From Litomosoides sigmodontis (taxonomy: Eukaryota; Nematoda; Chromadorea; Rhabditida; Onchocercidae), in assembly GCA_963070105.1 (NCBI GenBank), contig OY718804.1:7547817-7611816 (forward strand): a stretch of DNA of 64,000 nucleotides. Reading direction: 5' to 3'. Positions 12,861 through 25,600 of the stretch are shown here, piece after piece; position 1 is the first letter of the stretch; each line of letters starts with the position of its first letter. Below the pieces are notes generated by a model, which did no database searches, was not told the origin of the DNA, and saw only the letters and a list, made by a program, of their open reading frames with translations. Position numbers and translations under genes: made by a program.

Positions 12861-15800
12861 ATGACGTGATGTTTTTTGTAGGACGCTGGTTATGGCGAGA
12901 AGTATTTCTTTACCCCGGAAAATGAAGATGATTCAGATGATCAGGTTACTATCGAAGATGAGGTAAGTAAATTCCTTTTTTATCTTCTTAGTTATCATGT
13001 TTTATGCGTAGCAAATAGCACTGTATGTGGAAAATTTCTTTTCTTTTAACAAAGCACATTACAACTTCCTATCTATTGCGGAAATTGTAAATTATGTCGA
13101 GAAAAAAGAAATTGTAAGTTATTAAGCGGAAGTTTTTGTATGGAGTTTTACAAATTTTTAATTTTATATTACTGCTAACAAATCAACAGTGTCTAACTGA
13201 AGGTATGGATTGTCTTGTTTTTGCAACTTTTTTTTGTTCAATTTCATTCTGCTCATACCATTTTGAAGATCAAGTGTGCTCCGTGGAATACAACGCGGGC
13301 TTACATATCATCGATGAAAGGCAAATGTTTGTTGGACCAAACGGGTATAGCTGATCCCACTGGGTGTGGTGAAGGCTTTTCGTATGTTCGTGTCAGTGCC
13401 AAGCCACAGAAAGCTAAAGTTAGTTTTGTTTCTCTTTTTACATTTGCCATTGTAATCTATATTATTTTTATTTTTTATTTCTGTTTCTTCAAATTTTTAT
13501 AGGAAGAAGTGACGAATGTTCCGAAGCGGTTGGTAACCGGGACGAATGCAGATCTTAGGAAACTGCCACTGAAAGAAGCGAAAGAAATATGTCGAGATTA
13601 CGGTGTTAGAGAGGAGGAGGTACTTCTGAAACACTACAATGTTTGCTTGTGATTTGATTTACAATTTTTTCAGGAAATTGAATTGCGTTAGTCTGAAACA
13701 GTGTTCCTGAAGCGTTAGAATTTTCATTTTATTTCAGATTAATTCGTTGAGTCGGTGGGAGATAATTGACGTTATTCGAACATTGTCCACACAAGCCGCT
13801 AAAGCGAGATCAGATTTCTCCGGTACCTATCGTATTTTTTAATGTGTCATAATTCAACTTAGTATAAGATTTTTCAGTTCATTCCTTCAGTCCTTTTTAC
13901 CTTATTAATTGCTATAAAACTTTATTATAGGTATGGCTCGATTTGCTCGAGGAAATATCAGATTTAATTTCGCAGATATGCAAGAAAAATACAAAAAATT
14001 TTGTCAAAGAACATTTGATTTGCAAAATCAGTGGGTTGTTACTGTATCTAACATTTTGCATTGCTAACAGTTTTCACACATGTATTTTCTGATGCCTCAT
14101 TCCGGAACAGACGATAGCTTTATTTCAGGACATTGTCAAATACAGATATTTTGAGTACGGATGAAGGAAGTAGTGGAGAGGACTCAGACAACGAGGAACT
14201 TGCAACAAAGCTTGAGAGCATGCTAGATGCTAATAAAGGTTTTGCTTGTAAATATGAAAAAAAAACAATTGACATTATGAAATTTATTACCCAATGTATT
14301 CTAGTTAGAAAAAGATCGCGGTATGGGCAATAAAGGGCATAAGCGAAAATAATTCCTGCTTATTTCATCCTACTGCCAACCATCATTCCGTGTATTTATC
14401 AGTTTATTGATTAATATTGTTTGAGGGAAATCATTCATATTTGACAAGAAAAAGTTGGAGTTCGAACAAGAGGAAAAAGAAAGAAAAGCGCTGCAAAAAA
14501 TGCTTTGTAATGATGAACCTGCGGTATCGTCCGTAGCTAAACATGAAAAGGAAAATAATATGAAAGGTCTCGTATTTCTCTTAGTTTGCATCTTCCAGTT
14601 GTCCACTTCCATGTTTTCTTGATTTGTATAATACATTTACTTTTAATGAGTCATTAAACAGAATAGGCTTTTTTTGATTTGCAGATAAACTATTGAATAC
14701 AACAACAATGTTTAACGAAATACAGAGTCCTCAGACTCCAACATCCTCGGTAACAAGGAAACTTAAAATATATCGTACTTATCGAGCTGAGAATGGCACA
14801 GAAACGGTATATTTTTTACTACTTATCAGCATTGGTAGTTGAATCAGACGGAAAATCTTTAGAGTTTCAATTGGTTTTCTTGATCTTTCTTACATTCTTA
14901 ATTTATTTCTTTAACAGACTCGAGTTGAAGTGATTACACGCCAACAGCTGATCGATGCGTACGTTCGAATACGCACAAGGTGCGATGAAACATTCATTCG
15001 AGTTTATGCACAAATGGACGAGCAATTTAAAGAAGTAAGTTACTTACTGGTTCATTTCTGTTAGTTTTTTTTTTCAAAGTAGAGAATCCAAATTTGGAGA
15101 AGCAGTAAGGAAAAGAAATTTTAAATCTGTAGAGTGGCTATTTTTTGTTCTAAATTTGATTAAAATCTTTCTTCATTTGTTGTTGAATTTGTCTGAAAGT
15201 TCACACTTGCAGGAACGAAGGAAAGAGAAACGACGATTGCAAGATCAACTGCGCAGAATTAGGCGCAACGAACTAAAAGCTAAGCTTCATGGTGTACCTA
15301 TTGGACAGCCGATTAACAAGGTTGGCATAGCTTGCTTGATTGTCAGACCATGCATACATTTCATTTGGATAATAATGGGACAGGAATGTTACTATTCTTT
15401 TTTGTTCAGGGTATCAGTTTGTTAAGAATAAAAAAAAGACAACGTATCCAGTTTTGATTTTTTTAAGGCAAAAGTAGCGGAAAAAAAGCCGCCAGTTATA
15501 AAGCCGAATCTGTTGAAAATGAGATGTAGTGCTTGCCATGGCACCGGACATATGAAAACCAACAAAAATTGTCCGCTGTATGGTAAAGATCCAGCGAAAG
15601 TAATCAAAACCGTTGGTGATATCCATCCGGTATTTTCCACTTTTTGTACACTGCCGTAGAATATTAATCATGATGTTTTTATTTCTAGCAAATTACAGTA
15701 TATGTTTTTATGCTTTCTTTTCATTTGTATTTTGTACTTCAAAGCTATTGAACTTCGATGAAGGCCTACATATTTTTAAAGAGTTAATTTGTAAATAAGT

Positions 15801-18798
15801 GCACTTGGTAGTTCAATTCGTAGAGTGGAAGAATTTCACTTTTAGGTTTATTACGTAGGTTTATATAACCGTTTCACATAACGTTATAACATCATAAATA
15901 TTCGAAATTTATTTTGGTTTGACTAATTTAGGTAGCTTTGACGGATGAGCAACTTGAAAAGATGGCCGTTCCATCTGGAGAACTAATTGCAGTGGAAGGT
16001 ACGAAATTGAAAATATCGAGGAAATTATACAGTTACACAGAAATGATCAAAAAAAATGCACTAAGGCAAGCTTTTTTTCAATCCTGTTGTGCAAGTGTGT
16101 AGCTTAGTTTTATAGAATAAAAATCTGATTTTAAGCATCTAGTTTTTAGGCTTCATATACCTCGTGAGCTAATAGAAGGTGATAAAAGGCTGGTCGCAGA
16201 TGGAAACAAACTATCGCCGTCGATTCCAGCCGAACCGGAGGATAGTATAGGTATGGTTCATGGAAACGACAATGTTGATCCGGGTTGTGATATACAAACT
16301 TCAGGAATTCCTGAACCACTTAAAGCAAGTCAGTGCGGATATGTTTATAAAGTTATATAGCTTTGTTACGTAAATGTTCGATTATTGAACCACTGTTTGG
16401 AAACTATTCATACCTTAGGCAAAGTACGCATAACTGCCATTGGTTCCAATAAGCGCCGTCATACTGCTGAAATGGAAGATTACTTATACGGCCCACAAAA
16501 AACTGTAAAACGGATAAGAGCTGACCCGAAGGTTAGTTTCGATAAACCATTTGCTCAAAAACGTTACTAAACAAAAATTGTTTCAAAAAGTTGTACGATG
16601 AAAAATTACTTCCAAGTTATTGTTTCATTTTCTAATTTTGGTTAAACTAATGATAAGGCATATACGGTAAGGAATTTATAGGTATCGATGTCGATTGTTT
16701 TGAGTGAAATATTTAATGATGTTCGTAGCGTCTCCGGTTGTGAAGAAATTATGTTCCCGGTCAACCCAAAAAAAGTAACGGTTTTAGCAGGCTGTTGTGC
16801 ATCATTACTTATCATTGCTTTTCATTATTATTACTCCTCACTTGTGTAACTGTTGGTAGGTGTTTTGGTCATAGCCAGAAACGTAAAGAAAGGACGGGAA
16901 AGACTTTGTCTTTTGAAGATGTTACTTTTAAAAAGCGAGATTTGTAACCTAGTGTTTTATAATTTCCACTAATGTAGGGAGTTTATACTTCTCTTTATTT
17001 AGGTTCCAGATTATTACAATATTATAAAAGAACCAATGGATCTACAGCAAATCAAGAAGAAAATCTCGGAAAATAAATATGAATTGAGACGACAGTTTTT
17101 GTATGATATTAAACTGATAATGGATAATTCAATACTTTATAATGGTGGCGGCCATCCCATTACGATCACTGCGAAGAATGTTAGTTTTCTTAAATTGGTG
17201 TAGTAGAAATGTTTTCTCACTACTCAGTTTTCATGAAATAACACATGGTAATCTTAGGTGTTTGAAATGGCGTCTAGACATATTGCCGAACGCGAACAGA
17301 AATTGATTGCTTTAGAGAAAGCAATTAACCCTTTGCTCGATGATAATGACATCATCGGTTTCTCATTTATATTGAACGAAATTGTGCAGGAATGTAAAAA
17401 TATACCTAAAAGTGCTGCATTCCATTTTAGAGTTGATCCGAAGAAGGTTAGTTTTACATTTTACAGCTATTTTGCGAATTTTCAGGTACACCTGTTGCGC
17501 TTTAAAAAATGAAATGCTTTCCATTTTACTGAAATACTTGCGAACGTTATTAACTGCTCCGCTATGCTTTCCCAGTATTGCTGTAAGCCGCTGTAACAGA
17601 TTTACTGAAACGCTTAGTTTATTAAATAATTTAATTTTTTAGTTACCTCAATATTACGAGAAAATACATAAACCGATGGATTTGGGCACCATGCAGCAAA
17701 ATATTAAGGAACATCGTTACACCACGATTGAAGCATTTCGAAATGATGTTAAACAGGTTTCAATTATTGCTTATTTTCTTTTATTGGAAAGGTAGAAAAT
17801 AGAAATCATTTTTATGACTTTATGCAAAATTATTGGATAGATTTTCATAAGGAGCTTTACAGATCAGAATGAATAGTGAGCTCTATAACGGACCTCCAGA
17901 AATATCGCAGTACACCTCAAAAGCTGTCGAGATATGTACATTAGCTGAGAAGATGCTTGAGGTATATTTTCTATTATATCACAGCGAATGTAAGATTACG
18001 TCTTTCTTGTCAATAACCATGTATACTACACTTATTCTTTGTTTACAACCGCAAGCTACAGGAGCGAAAAGAACAATTAATGGAACTGGAGATGAATATT
18101 CAATCAACATTAAACGAGCGTGTAGATCTCGAATCAAATGCAACGAGTACCATATGTGCTGAAGAAGTGGAGGAAACATCTCCAGGTTCAAGACATGATG
18201 AATTGGAATCAAGGCTGAATGAAAATATAGTCAAAATGGAACTAGGTCTGTATTTAGTGGATTTATTTTATGACCTTGTTGTCATGAGTTCAGCGGCTGA
18301 TAGTGCAGCGATGACTTTATTTTAATTTTTAAGGTAATTTTGTCTGCATAATTTAGATGATGAAGAGGAGGCTACACCGATGGGTACGCTGCAGGATGAT
18401 CTTGCGTTAAGTGGAGATGAAGATGATCTAGATGATGAAGATCAAGATTTAGGTATGCTTACCAGTGTTGGGTGCCATCTTCAGCTTTATATTTTCATTT
18501 ATCGAATTAAGCCAGAATGTTTCTCATGCGGAGTTGCTGTTTTGGGCTGGAACCAAATTATATGTGAAGTAGGTTCAACTTGAAAACTTTAAAAACTGCT
18601 CAAATTCAATTTCTAGGTAGCAGTTGTGGAGAGGAAATAAATAGTCAATATGATGCAGAAAATGATTTGCTGCAATCTCAAATGCATACTTCTGGTCAGC
18701 TGAATGCAGATCTAGCATTAAGTGACAGTGATGAGGATGAAGATGAGCAATTCATGGAAGCAAAAAGACCAAAGCTGGAAGATCTTACCACTCTTTGA
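6700..18798 (+). CDS. taf-1: Transcription initiation factor TFIID subunit 1 (TAF1)
   Basis: Largest TFIID subunit: scaffold that binds TBP, TAF7 and acetylated histones at RNA polymerase II promoters in the nucleus. The model has 42 exons, 5433 nt, 1810 residues, close to the animal norm of about 1,900. Landmarks in order: acidic N-terminus; [11 protein letters not shown] near residue 140; two WEDDII motifs; DUF3591 core about 540-1050 ([39 protein letters not shown]); zinc knuckle [16 protein letters not shown] at 1257-1272; bromodomain 1 about 1434-1550 and bromodomain 2 about 1560-1660, both keeping the acetyl-lysine-binding YN; acidic tail ending [11 protein letters not shown]. Exons: 6700-6766, 7088-7204, 7464-7562, 7651-7747, 7838-7958, 8098-8175, 8293-8468, 8609-8696, 8766-8954, 9030-9129, 9303-9374, 9829-9948, 10118-10245, 10357-10520, 10670-10877, 11043-11216, 11443-11630, 12074-12235, 12406-12526, 12622-12732, 12882-12962, 13269-13418, 13503-13619, 13738-13822, 13931-14030, 14129-14238, 14426-14566, 14685-14806, 14918-15034, 15213-15320, 15468-15629, 15932-16065, 16150-16328, 16419-16531, 16682-16774, 17003-17179, 17258-17446, 17643-17756, 17863-17961, 18062-18245, 18357-18452, 18617-18798. 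The acceptor at 14426 is weak and the intron after 16065 is GC-AG. Confidence 0.96.
10977..11015 (+). pseudogene. Fossil copy of part of TAF1 exon 16 inside the preceding intron
   Basis: About 39 bp matching 11132-11170 with roughly six mismatches; both encode a YSEEHP core. The intronic copy runs into TAA directly after, and the real exon starts downstream at 11043. A TTTTTTCAG lies just before the copy, so it could act as a decoy acceptor giving a truncated product. Confidence 0.75.
12790..12855. repeat. (TA)n microsatellite in a TAF1 intron
   Basis: About 33 uninterrupted TA units in the intron 12733-12881. Likely length-polymorphic; an open frame of alternating Y and I across it is an artefact of the repeat. 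Confidence 0.98.
16066..16149 (+). other. taf-1: GC-AG intron in TAF1
   Basis: The exon ends CTAAG and is followed by GCAAGC; the acceptor is TTTTTAG at 16143-16149. The join gives [10 protein letters not shown] in frame. The only strong GT donor in this exon (GTACGA at about 15999) would leave phase 1, while the next exon needs phase 2. Confidence 0.8.
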
Positions 18799-21700
18799 TT
18801 GCACTTTGTTAGGTATAATTCTTGAAGATGAGATGAAAGTGGTGAATTTTGTTTCTAATTGAATGTACATTTCATATTTGTTCATAGTATTCATTCCTTT
18901 TCGTTTATAAACTAATGAAAAATTATTTTTTGGCATAAAATTGTAGTTCTAATTATGACTATACTATTCTAAGGCGAGATAAGCTTGGTTCTTTGGCCAA
19001 CAAAAGCCAGAAAATTTAAATGTAAATAGTATGTTCAGAATTACTATATTGGCCGTTTTTAATGCTTGCAAAATGAAATGATGTAATGAAAAGCGTAGTT
19101 TCAGAGTTTTATATGTCAATTCGTTTTTAGAGAAAACTTAATAATAAAAAAATATAAAGCGTTTAAAAATTCTTGTAAGGTACGGGCAGTAAATAAACTA
19201 ATTCGCTAGTGTGTAAAATGAAAAAGTTCGCGGATGATTACATTGATTTATGCGATGTTTCATTTTTTTTTTAATTTATTCATATATTTAAAACGATGTT
19301 TATGTCTAAGGAAATGAATTTTCTAGTTGTTTTTGCTCCGCAAATTGGTTACGGGTTTGCTTTTGAACGTACTTGGTGCTATTGCTCGTTTTATTTCATA
19401 AAATGAAATTGTTTTGGTTATCGGTGCATGATTTTGCTGTTCCACGGTTTTCATCATATTTGATTTGGATGATAGTTTTTATCAAACCTCTTTGTTTTTT
19501 GGAAAGTGTCTTGTAACGAAGCTCTTCAACATACCGTAAATCAAAAGACATTATATCTCTTTATTTTTAGTTTGAATCCGTTTATGGAAAGTGACGAGGG
19601 ACTCCAAAGTTCTTCATAAATTATATTGCGATTTTGAAATGTTGCTCGATAGAATATTTGTTTTGATATAATTAAGACGGTACTTTTTAATTATTTAGGC
19701 GTAAATATCGTGGGGGGGGGAAGTTTAATGTGATTTGTTTTCCCCATAGTTTATACCATTTTCACAAGATGAAGCGATGAAAGCGCTCTCTTCAGAGTAT
19801 AAATTTTCCTCTAAGAAATGAATTCCACAGTATTATATTATTTTTCCGTTTGGTGACGATGTTAGGGTGGGAGTGGTTTCGCTTATTGTTGAATGTAAAT
19901 CTAGTTGATTTTAAGCATATCTTTTGACTGCTCAAAGTTTCCGGTTCCAGAAAGTAGTAGCAGATGGCAGTTTAATTCCTGAATTGTTAATTTTTTTCCT
20001 GTAGCCATGATTGCAATGTCTCTAATTTCCTCATTCTATTTCGTTACATATGCATCTCCTGCTTTCATAGCGTTTGGTGGGGGCCAAATTCTAATCTGAT
20101 TGGCCACAACCACATTTGCTAATAGATTTTTGTGATGCTCTTAATTTATGTTTCTATATTTGCATAGTTCAGCAGGGTGCGCTGAGGAATGGAAAGGATT
20201 TGTGTGCATGCACGTATCAACGAAATGAGGAGAAAAAACAGTTGTGGAACATTTGCTTGGAGACAAACCAGTTTTGCGTTTGTTAGAAACATCTGGCGTA
20301 TCTTTAAAGGTGCTGCTGTTTCCAGGCAATCTGCTATTGTATGTTTAGTTTAGACGTTGTGATTTAAAGCAGAAGCGAATAAGTATTTAAAATTTCATAG
20401 CTCTCACGAAGTTAAAGCTCTTTATTGTTGTGTTCGACTGGGTCAAATTTTAAGGATTTTATGTGCATGAATTTTAGAAACTAACTGAAAACCTCAAAAA
20501 GAGATGATTATCTAGTTTATTCTATGTGATTCTGACAAAGAAATATAATTCATTTTCTTTTTTTGATACACGGCTTTTGTTAAAAAGATTAATCATTCTG
20601 TTTGAACTTTGTTCTTTTCATAAACGTTCCACAATTTGCAGTTGTGTGAAGTTTTTTAATTGCTTTTTTCACTACTTGTTTTTTTATGTTACAAAGTAGG
20701 TACGCGAAGAGTACAGCACAGCAGTGAGCTTATATGATTTTTACAAGCAGCGGATGTTTACAATGAATATGAGTGGGATAACTCCCCCCCCCCCCCTCCC
20801 CCGCCCCCTCCTCTCCCCCAATAATTTCCATATTAGATTAGCGTCGAAGTGTCAGTTGTGAAAAACTTGATGTCTCTTCGTCATTTATTATCAATTCTGT
20901 AGAACCATGCACCACTGGAAAGGGCGAGTATGACAAGTGTAGTGATATTCGTCATCAATTTCTTTCTCAGATTAAAAAATTAATATTTTTTAAATGATTG
21001 CAAAATTTCTGATAATTTATTTCATTGTGGTATCGGTGAAAGTGCCCTCAGATAGTTGTGATTGTAATTGCGCATCGGTCACTATCCTTTTATTGCTTAT
21101 AACAATTAATTACTAACTGCGCGCCGCTTTCACCAGTGTAAGCTACCGGCATCAACTTTCAACGTGAACACGCAGTCCATCTGACTGATTTTCTGTTTAG
21201 CACGCAAGCGCCTTTTTTTGGTTCGTCTGGAATGGACCCGTCTGCCATATTTATCATGCTCAGGCTTGTTCTGCTACATATGTACTTGCTAATGAAACAA
21301 AGTTATTGATTATTGTGGAAGTGGACTGTGAAATGCTGTTGTCACTACAGTACGCTATGTCAGTCTACGAATATCATCGGCGATTCGAGAAGCAAATAGA
21401 TTTGATGCTAGACGATCTTCGTAGTGCGTGTCACCCACTTTTCAACTAACATTTTGATAAATTGCAAAGGTGTGAAAATTCATTTGAAAAGCTTTATCAT
21501 CTCTTCTTCGTACTCATTAAAAAATTGCAAAAGAAAGCACATAGACAGTAAAGATTTATCCAAGGAACTAATATTGACTTTGAAGAGGTCGCACTTACTA
21601 TCTGTCGAAATTATTGTCGATGAAACTAGAAGTAAGAAGGTCCTGGGTGTTTTCGCATATTGTACTCGAAGATTGATGTAATGTTGTCGCACTAATGTGC

Positions 21701-22626
21701 TGTAAGCGTACGCTAGAATAGACCTGAATTTTCAATTCGGCAGCTGTATCCTTAATGAGTGAGTGAGGGCATGCGTGTCCTTAAATTTGGTCTTATATTT
21801 TCGAGGATTTTGAGGAAGACGACAAATCGATAAGCTTGGAAATGCAGCTGTGGAAAGCATACTGTGCTGGTGGCGTATTCCACTGCTGTTGAGAAGCTTG
21901 CTGGGTAGGATGAAAGTGAATGAGCAGATTGGCTGATGCGCTTGCAATTATCATTTCGACTTCATTCTCCCACATGCTTTCCCACTTCCTTCTTCCAGCC
22001 ATTTTAAATGTTTCCTTCTTTGTGAAGAAGGAAGGCTGGCATGATTTCACGCTACATCATCTTTACTTAGATGGAAATTCATCCATGCTCGCCACACGAC
22101 GTTGTGTTCGCGAGGAAAATTCCCCTTTCCTCCCAACTAGTGGACTACACTCTTCTGCGTGATCAGCTAAGCAGCTGTTTGTTAGTTCAGTTAAGTGTTC
22201 GGGTTCAATTCACACGTCCTAAGCATTTTCATTTCACTCCATTTTCTCGTCATGCAATCGATGGTGATGTTGTCTAAAACAGGATTTTTTCGAAAAAAAA
22301 TAGGAAAAAATAATCTTCAATTTATTGGACAGCAACAATCCGAGCTCTTGCGTAATGTGCCAATGAAAATGTTTGCGAGAAAAAAGCTTCATCTCATAAG
22401 ACTGCTCCATTAACGTGACACGGTTGATGTTTGATGTTTCTTGTGATGCTATGCTGTGAAGAGGCATTTCATTCTTTCCCATTTATTGTTTGAGCATACA
22501 TTTGTAAGACTTCATGCATTTCCGATCGATTTATGACGCGCAACTCTTCGATTGTCGCAGACCTTCTTTCTTCATTTAGGAAAGTAGAATTTTGGAGATA
22601 AGGTGAGTATAACAAGAAATTCAGTA
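18799..22626. other. Intergenic region between TAF1 and the RILP-like gene
   Basis: The TAF1 3' UTR probably ends near the AATAAA at 19143-19148 or one about 50 bp later. The rest shows no gene I can support. It holds a G-run at 19712-19720, a C-rich tract at 20783-20819 and a perfect 9-bp hairpin with a 4-nt loop at 22012-22033. Open frames of 60-85 codons here overlap on both strands and carry no recognisable domain. Confidence 0.6.
20783..20819. repeat. C-rich low-complexity tract
   Basis: Runs of C separated by single T or G or short CT steps, in an AT-rich intergenic region. The opposite strand has several runs of at least four G and could form a G-quadruplex; that is inference from base content. 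Confidence 0.85.
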
Positions 22627-25600
22627 ATGGCTGATGTACGATCTCTAGTTGACAGTCCCTCAAGGCATATTACTGTTGTTGATGTTTACGATCTGGCTGC
22701 TTCAATTGGTAAAGATTTTGAACGAATCATCGATGAGTTTGGCAATGACAGCGTGCGACAAATTATGCCAAAGGCAAGTTTTGTTCATAAATTTAACTTG
22801 TTGTATGAACGCTTCTACTAGATAAAATTTGGAAATTTTCAATTGCTGCGCATTACTTTTCATACTAATTTCTATCGAGTTTCAAAATCGAAGTGGTGAT
22901 TATATCAGATTTCCAACGAATTGTCGAATTTATTATAAGATTGTAATTGAACTCGTTTTCTAGTGCTTGAAGCATATTTTTAACTTGTCAGTTCAAAAGA
23001 GTAACGTGATTGCATTCTTAATTTGACGACACATTTTGAAAAATCCAACTTCAATTAAATGTAATTACAAAACGGTAAATTGGTAAGTTTGGAATCATAT
23101 GATCGAATATAGATCACTGTCCAGCCAATAGAATACCAATGATTTGTTAACTTTCATCGCATCATTTGCTTTAAAAAATCCTACTTACTGGGAAGAAAAC
23201 TGGTCAAGAGAAAGAGTGAAAAGGTGAGAGGAAGGTCTTAGTTATCCCTGACAGCATTCTCCAACGGTTGACAAGGTCCTTCCGCAACATTTTAACCAAA
23301 ACGTCCGAAAAGGAGTTTAGAGGAGACGAATAGAACATTGAAAATTTATAAACAGTGTCGTATAACGGAAGTCGAACATGAGAGAGTGAATGTTTAAAAA
23401 AAGTTGGTTGTGACATTTATAAATGAAGTTGCATTAGGGTGCTGATGAGGTGTGCTACGGATTTTCGCATAACGGATCATAAGCAATAAGCAGAAGTGAG
23501 TAAACAGCTAGGTATGCATGCTAGGGAGATTGTTGCACTACGACGTCTTTATGATCACTAAACTTCAGTAAGTATCAGTGAATCTGTACATCTAAAATTT
23601 TTATCAAATGTCACGGAATTTGGTTTATTTCACTGATTATTTTATTTAATAACTGGGAACTGATATCCCTTTTTTACGATTTGCAGGTAATTTCTGCACT
23701 TGAAACACTTGAGTCACTCGCCAATCATAACGAAAAAGAAAATGAAGAGGTTTTGATGCTAAAGAAAACGGTCGAAAGGTTGGAAAACGAAAAACAAATG
23801 AAGCAGCAAGATCGAATCAAATTTGAATTGGTCATTGTTTGCTTTTCATTAGTAACGTAATTTATTTTAACTCATTTTCAATGTAACTTAGTTAATTCTG
23901 AAGGCTTGAGGATTCATCCAGAGTTTGCAAATATGAAATAGCGTGGAAAGGCGTGGAAACCAATTTCAATTCAGGGCAAGGAATTTATTGCTGTGATTGC
24001 ATATATGATAAATATTCTAAATTGTTATTTTTGTGTTAATCGGGAATAGTATCAACACATACAATGTTTATTTTTGTGACCAGTGTCGTTTGTTCTTCGT
24101 TAATTATTCTTTTGTGGGCGTTTTGTTTCTTTCCATCAATTCCTTCTATACAGGTGACACTGGCAGCAAAAAGATTTCATTGAAACTTAGGTCGCATTTA
24201 CTCCTAATTTTGATTTTACTTTACGCATGAATAAATTATGGGGGAGCTTTATTCATCTGTCGTCTTACATGAAGATAACATCAAAAATTGAAGGAATTAG
24301 AAGCAGTAGAAGAGAATTACCGAAAAGAAATCGATGATTTATGGTCGATGGTGAAGAGTCTGCAGTTGGAGAACAAGCATTTATCATCAGCAACAGGAGA
24401 CGATTCTTCATCACTTGCATCCAACAGTATTGTTTTTTTTTTTCACAATTTACATTTTAAAAACGTTTAAAAATATTGCATCTCTTATCAACAGTGAAAA
24501 ATGCCATTTGATTAAAATGTGCTTACACGGCTCAATCCTCCCTATTTTTCGTTTTTTTTTTGCGAGTTTTATTAGCAAGCACGTTTTGCGTGGATTCCTT
24601 AAAAAATTCTCACTATCAAACAATTTTTTTCAAAGATAGATTTTAAGCTTGTCCATTTATTTAGCAACTCGTGATGAAGATCTAAAAATGCTGCTGGAAT
24701 TACGAGAGCTGTCTACGAAGCAAAAAGAGCAAATAAAGGAATTACAGAAAGATATTAGTACTTATAGTTGCGAAGTGGAAAATGCAAGTCATTCTTCAAT
24801 TTCTGGTTAGCTATAAAGTAAGGAAAATGAATGGTTGGCCCAGTATTATTTGAGTTTAAAAAATCTCGAAATTTCTACTATTCATTATTGTTCATGGAGT
24901 TTTTAAATCTTTGATATCTGCCTAATTTTCTTCATTGATTTTGAAGATAAATCTGAGTAATTTTTTCTGCCTAAAACATTAGACGCTCCGTTCTAACGCC
25001 ATATTTCTAAAAATCGAAGGGTTACAGTGGCTGCTGTCATCTCTTGTAGAATTTTCTTGATTTCGTTATATATCTCAAATTTTCCCTTTTTTTCATAATC
25101 TGTCATTTGTCTTTTAGTTGCACAACAGTGTTGAGAAACTGATTCGTCAAAATGAAGAACTTTTACGTAAAAATGCATCGTTGCAAAAACAAGGAAGGAT
25201 GTTGGTGGAAGAGAAAAGTGAAATTGTTAAAAGGCTTCAATTAACTGAGGAAGCTAATATCAAGCTAACGAAGTTATTCAAAGATGCTACTCGACAATGC
25301 AAAGATTTACAGCAGTATCAAATGGTATATTTTATCTTTGACAAAATTCGAATATGTTATCTACCTTTATTGTTTTCTACATATCCATACTGCTTCATTG
25401 ATTATAAGTTGTTTATATTTTGCGTCAGCTCCTTCTATTTTTGTTTATTTTAGAATAGGATTTGTTGTTTAACAGTTACCTTTGTATATAGCAATTGCGG
25501 TGGCTATTCTCGAAAATATTTTATGGTTTAGCCCTTTTGCTGTACCATCCTTCTGTCTCGGCGATAGAAATCCTATTTCATTTACTGTAGTTACTTCTTT

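Noticed and set aside
12670..12864. Frame ending in repeated Y-I residues
   Set aside because: The repeat part is translation of the (TA)n microsatellite; the start is TAF1 exon 20 read in another frame.
15422..15671. Minus-strand frames opposite the TAF1 zinc-knuckle exon
   Set aside because: Shadows of the conserved plus-strand exon 15468-15629.
22012..22033. Perfect 9-bp hairpin with 4-nt loop
   Set aside because: Too short for a microRNA precursor and not followed by a terminator-like or RNA-gene context.
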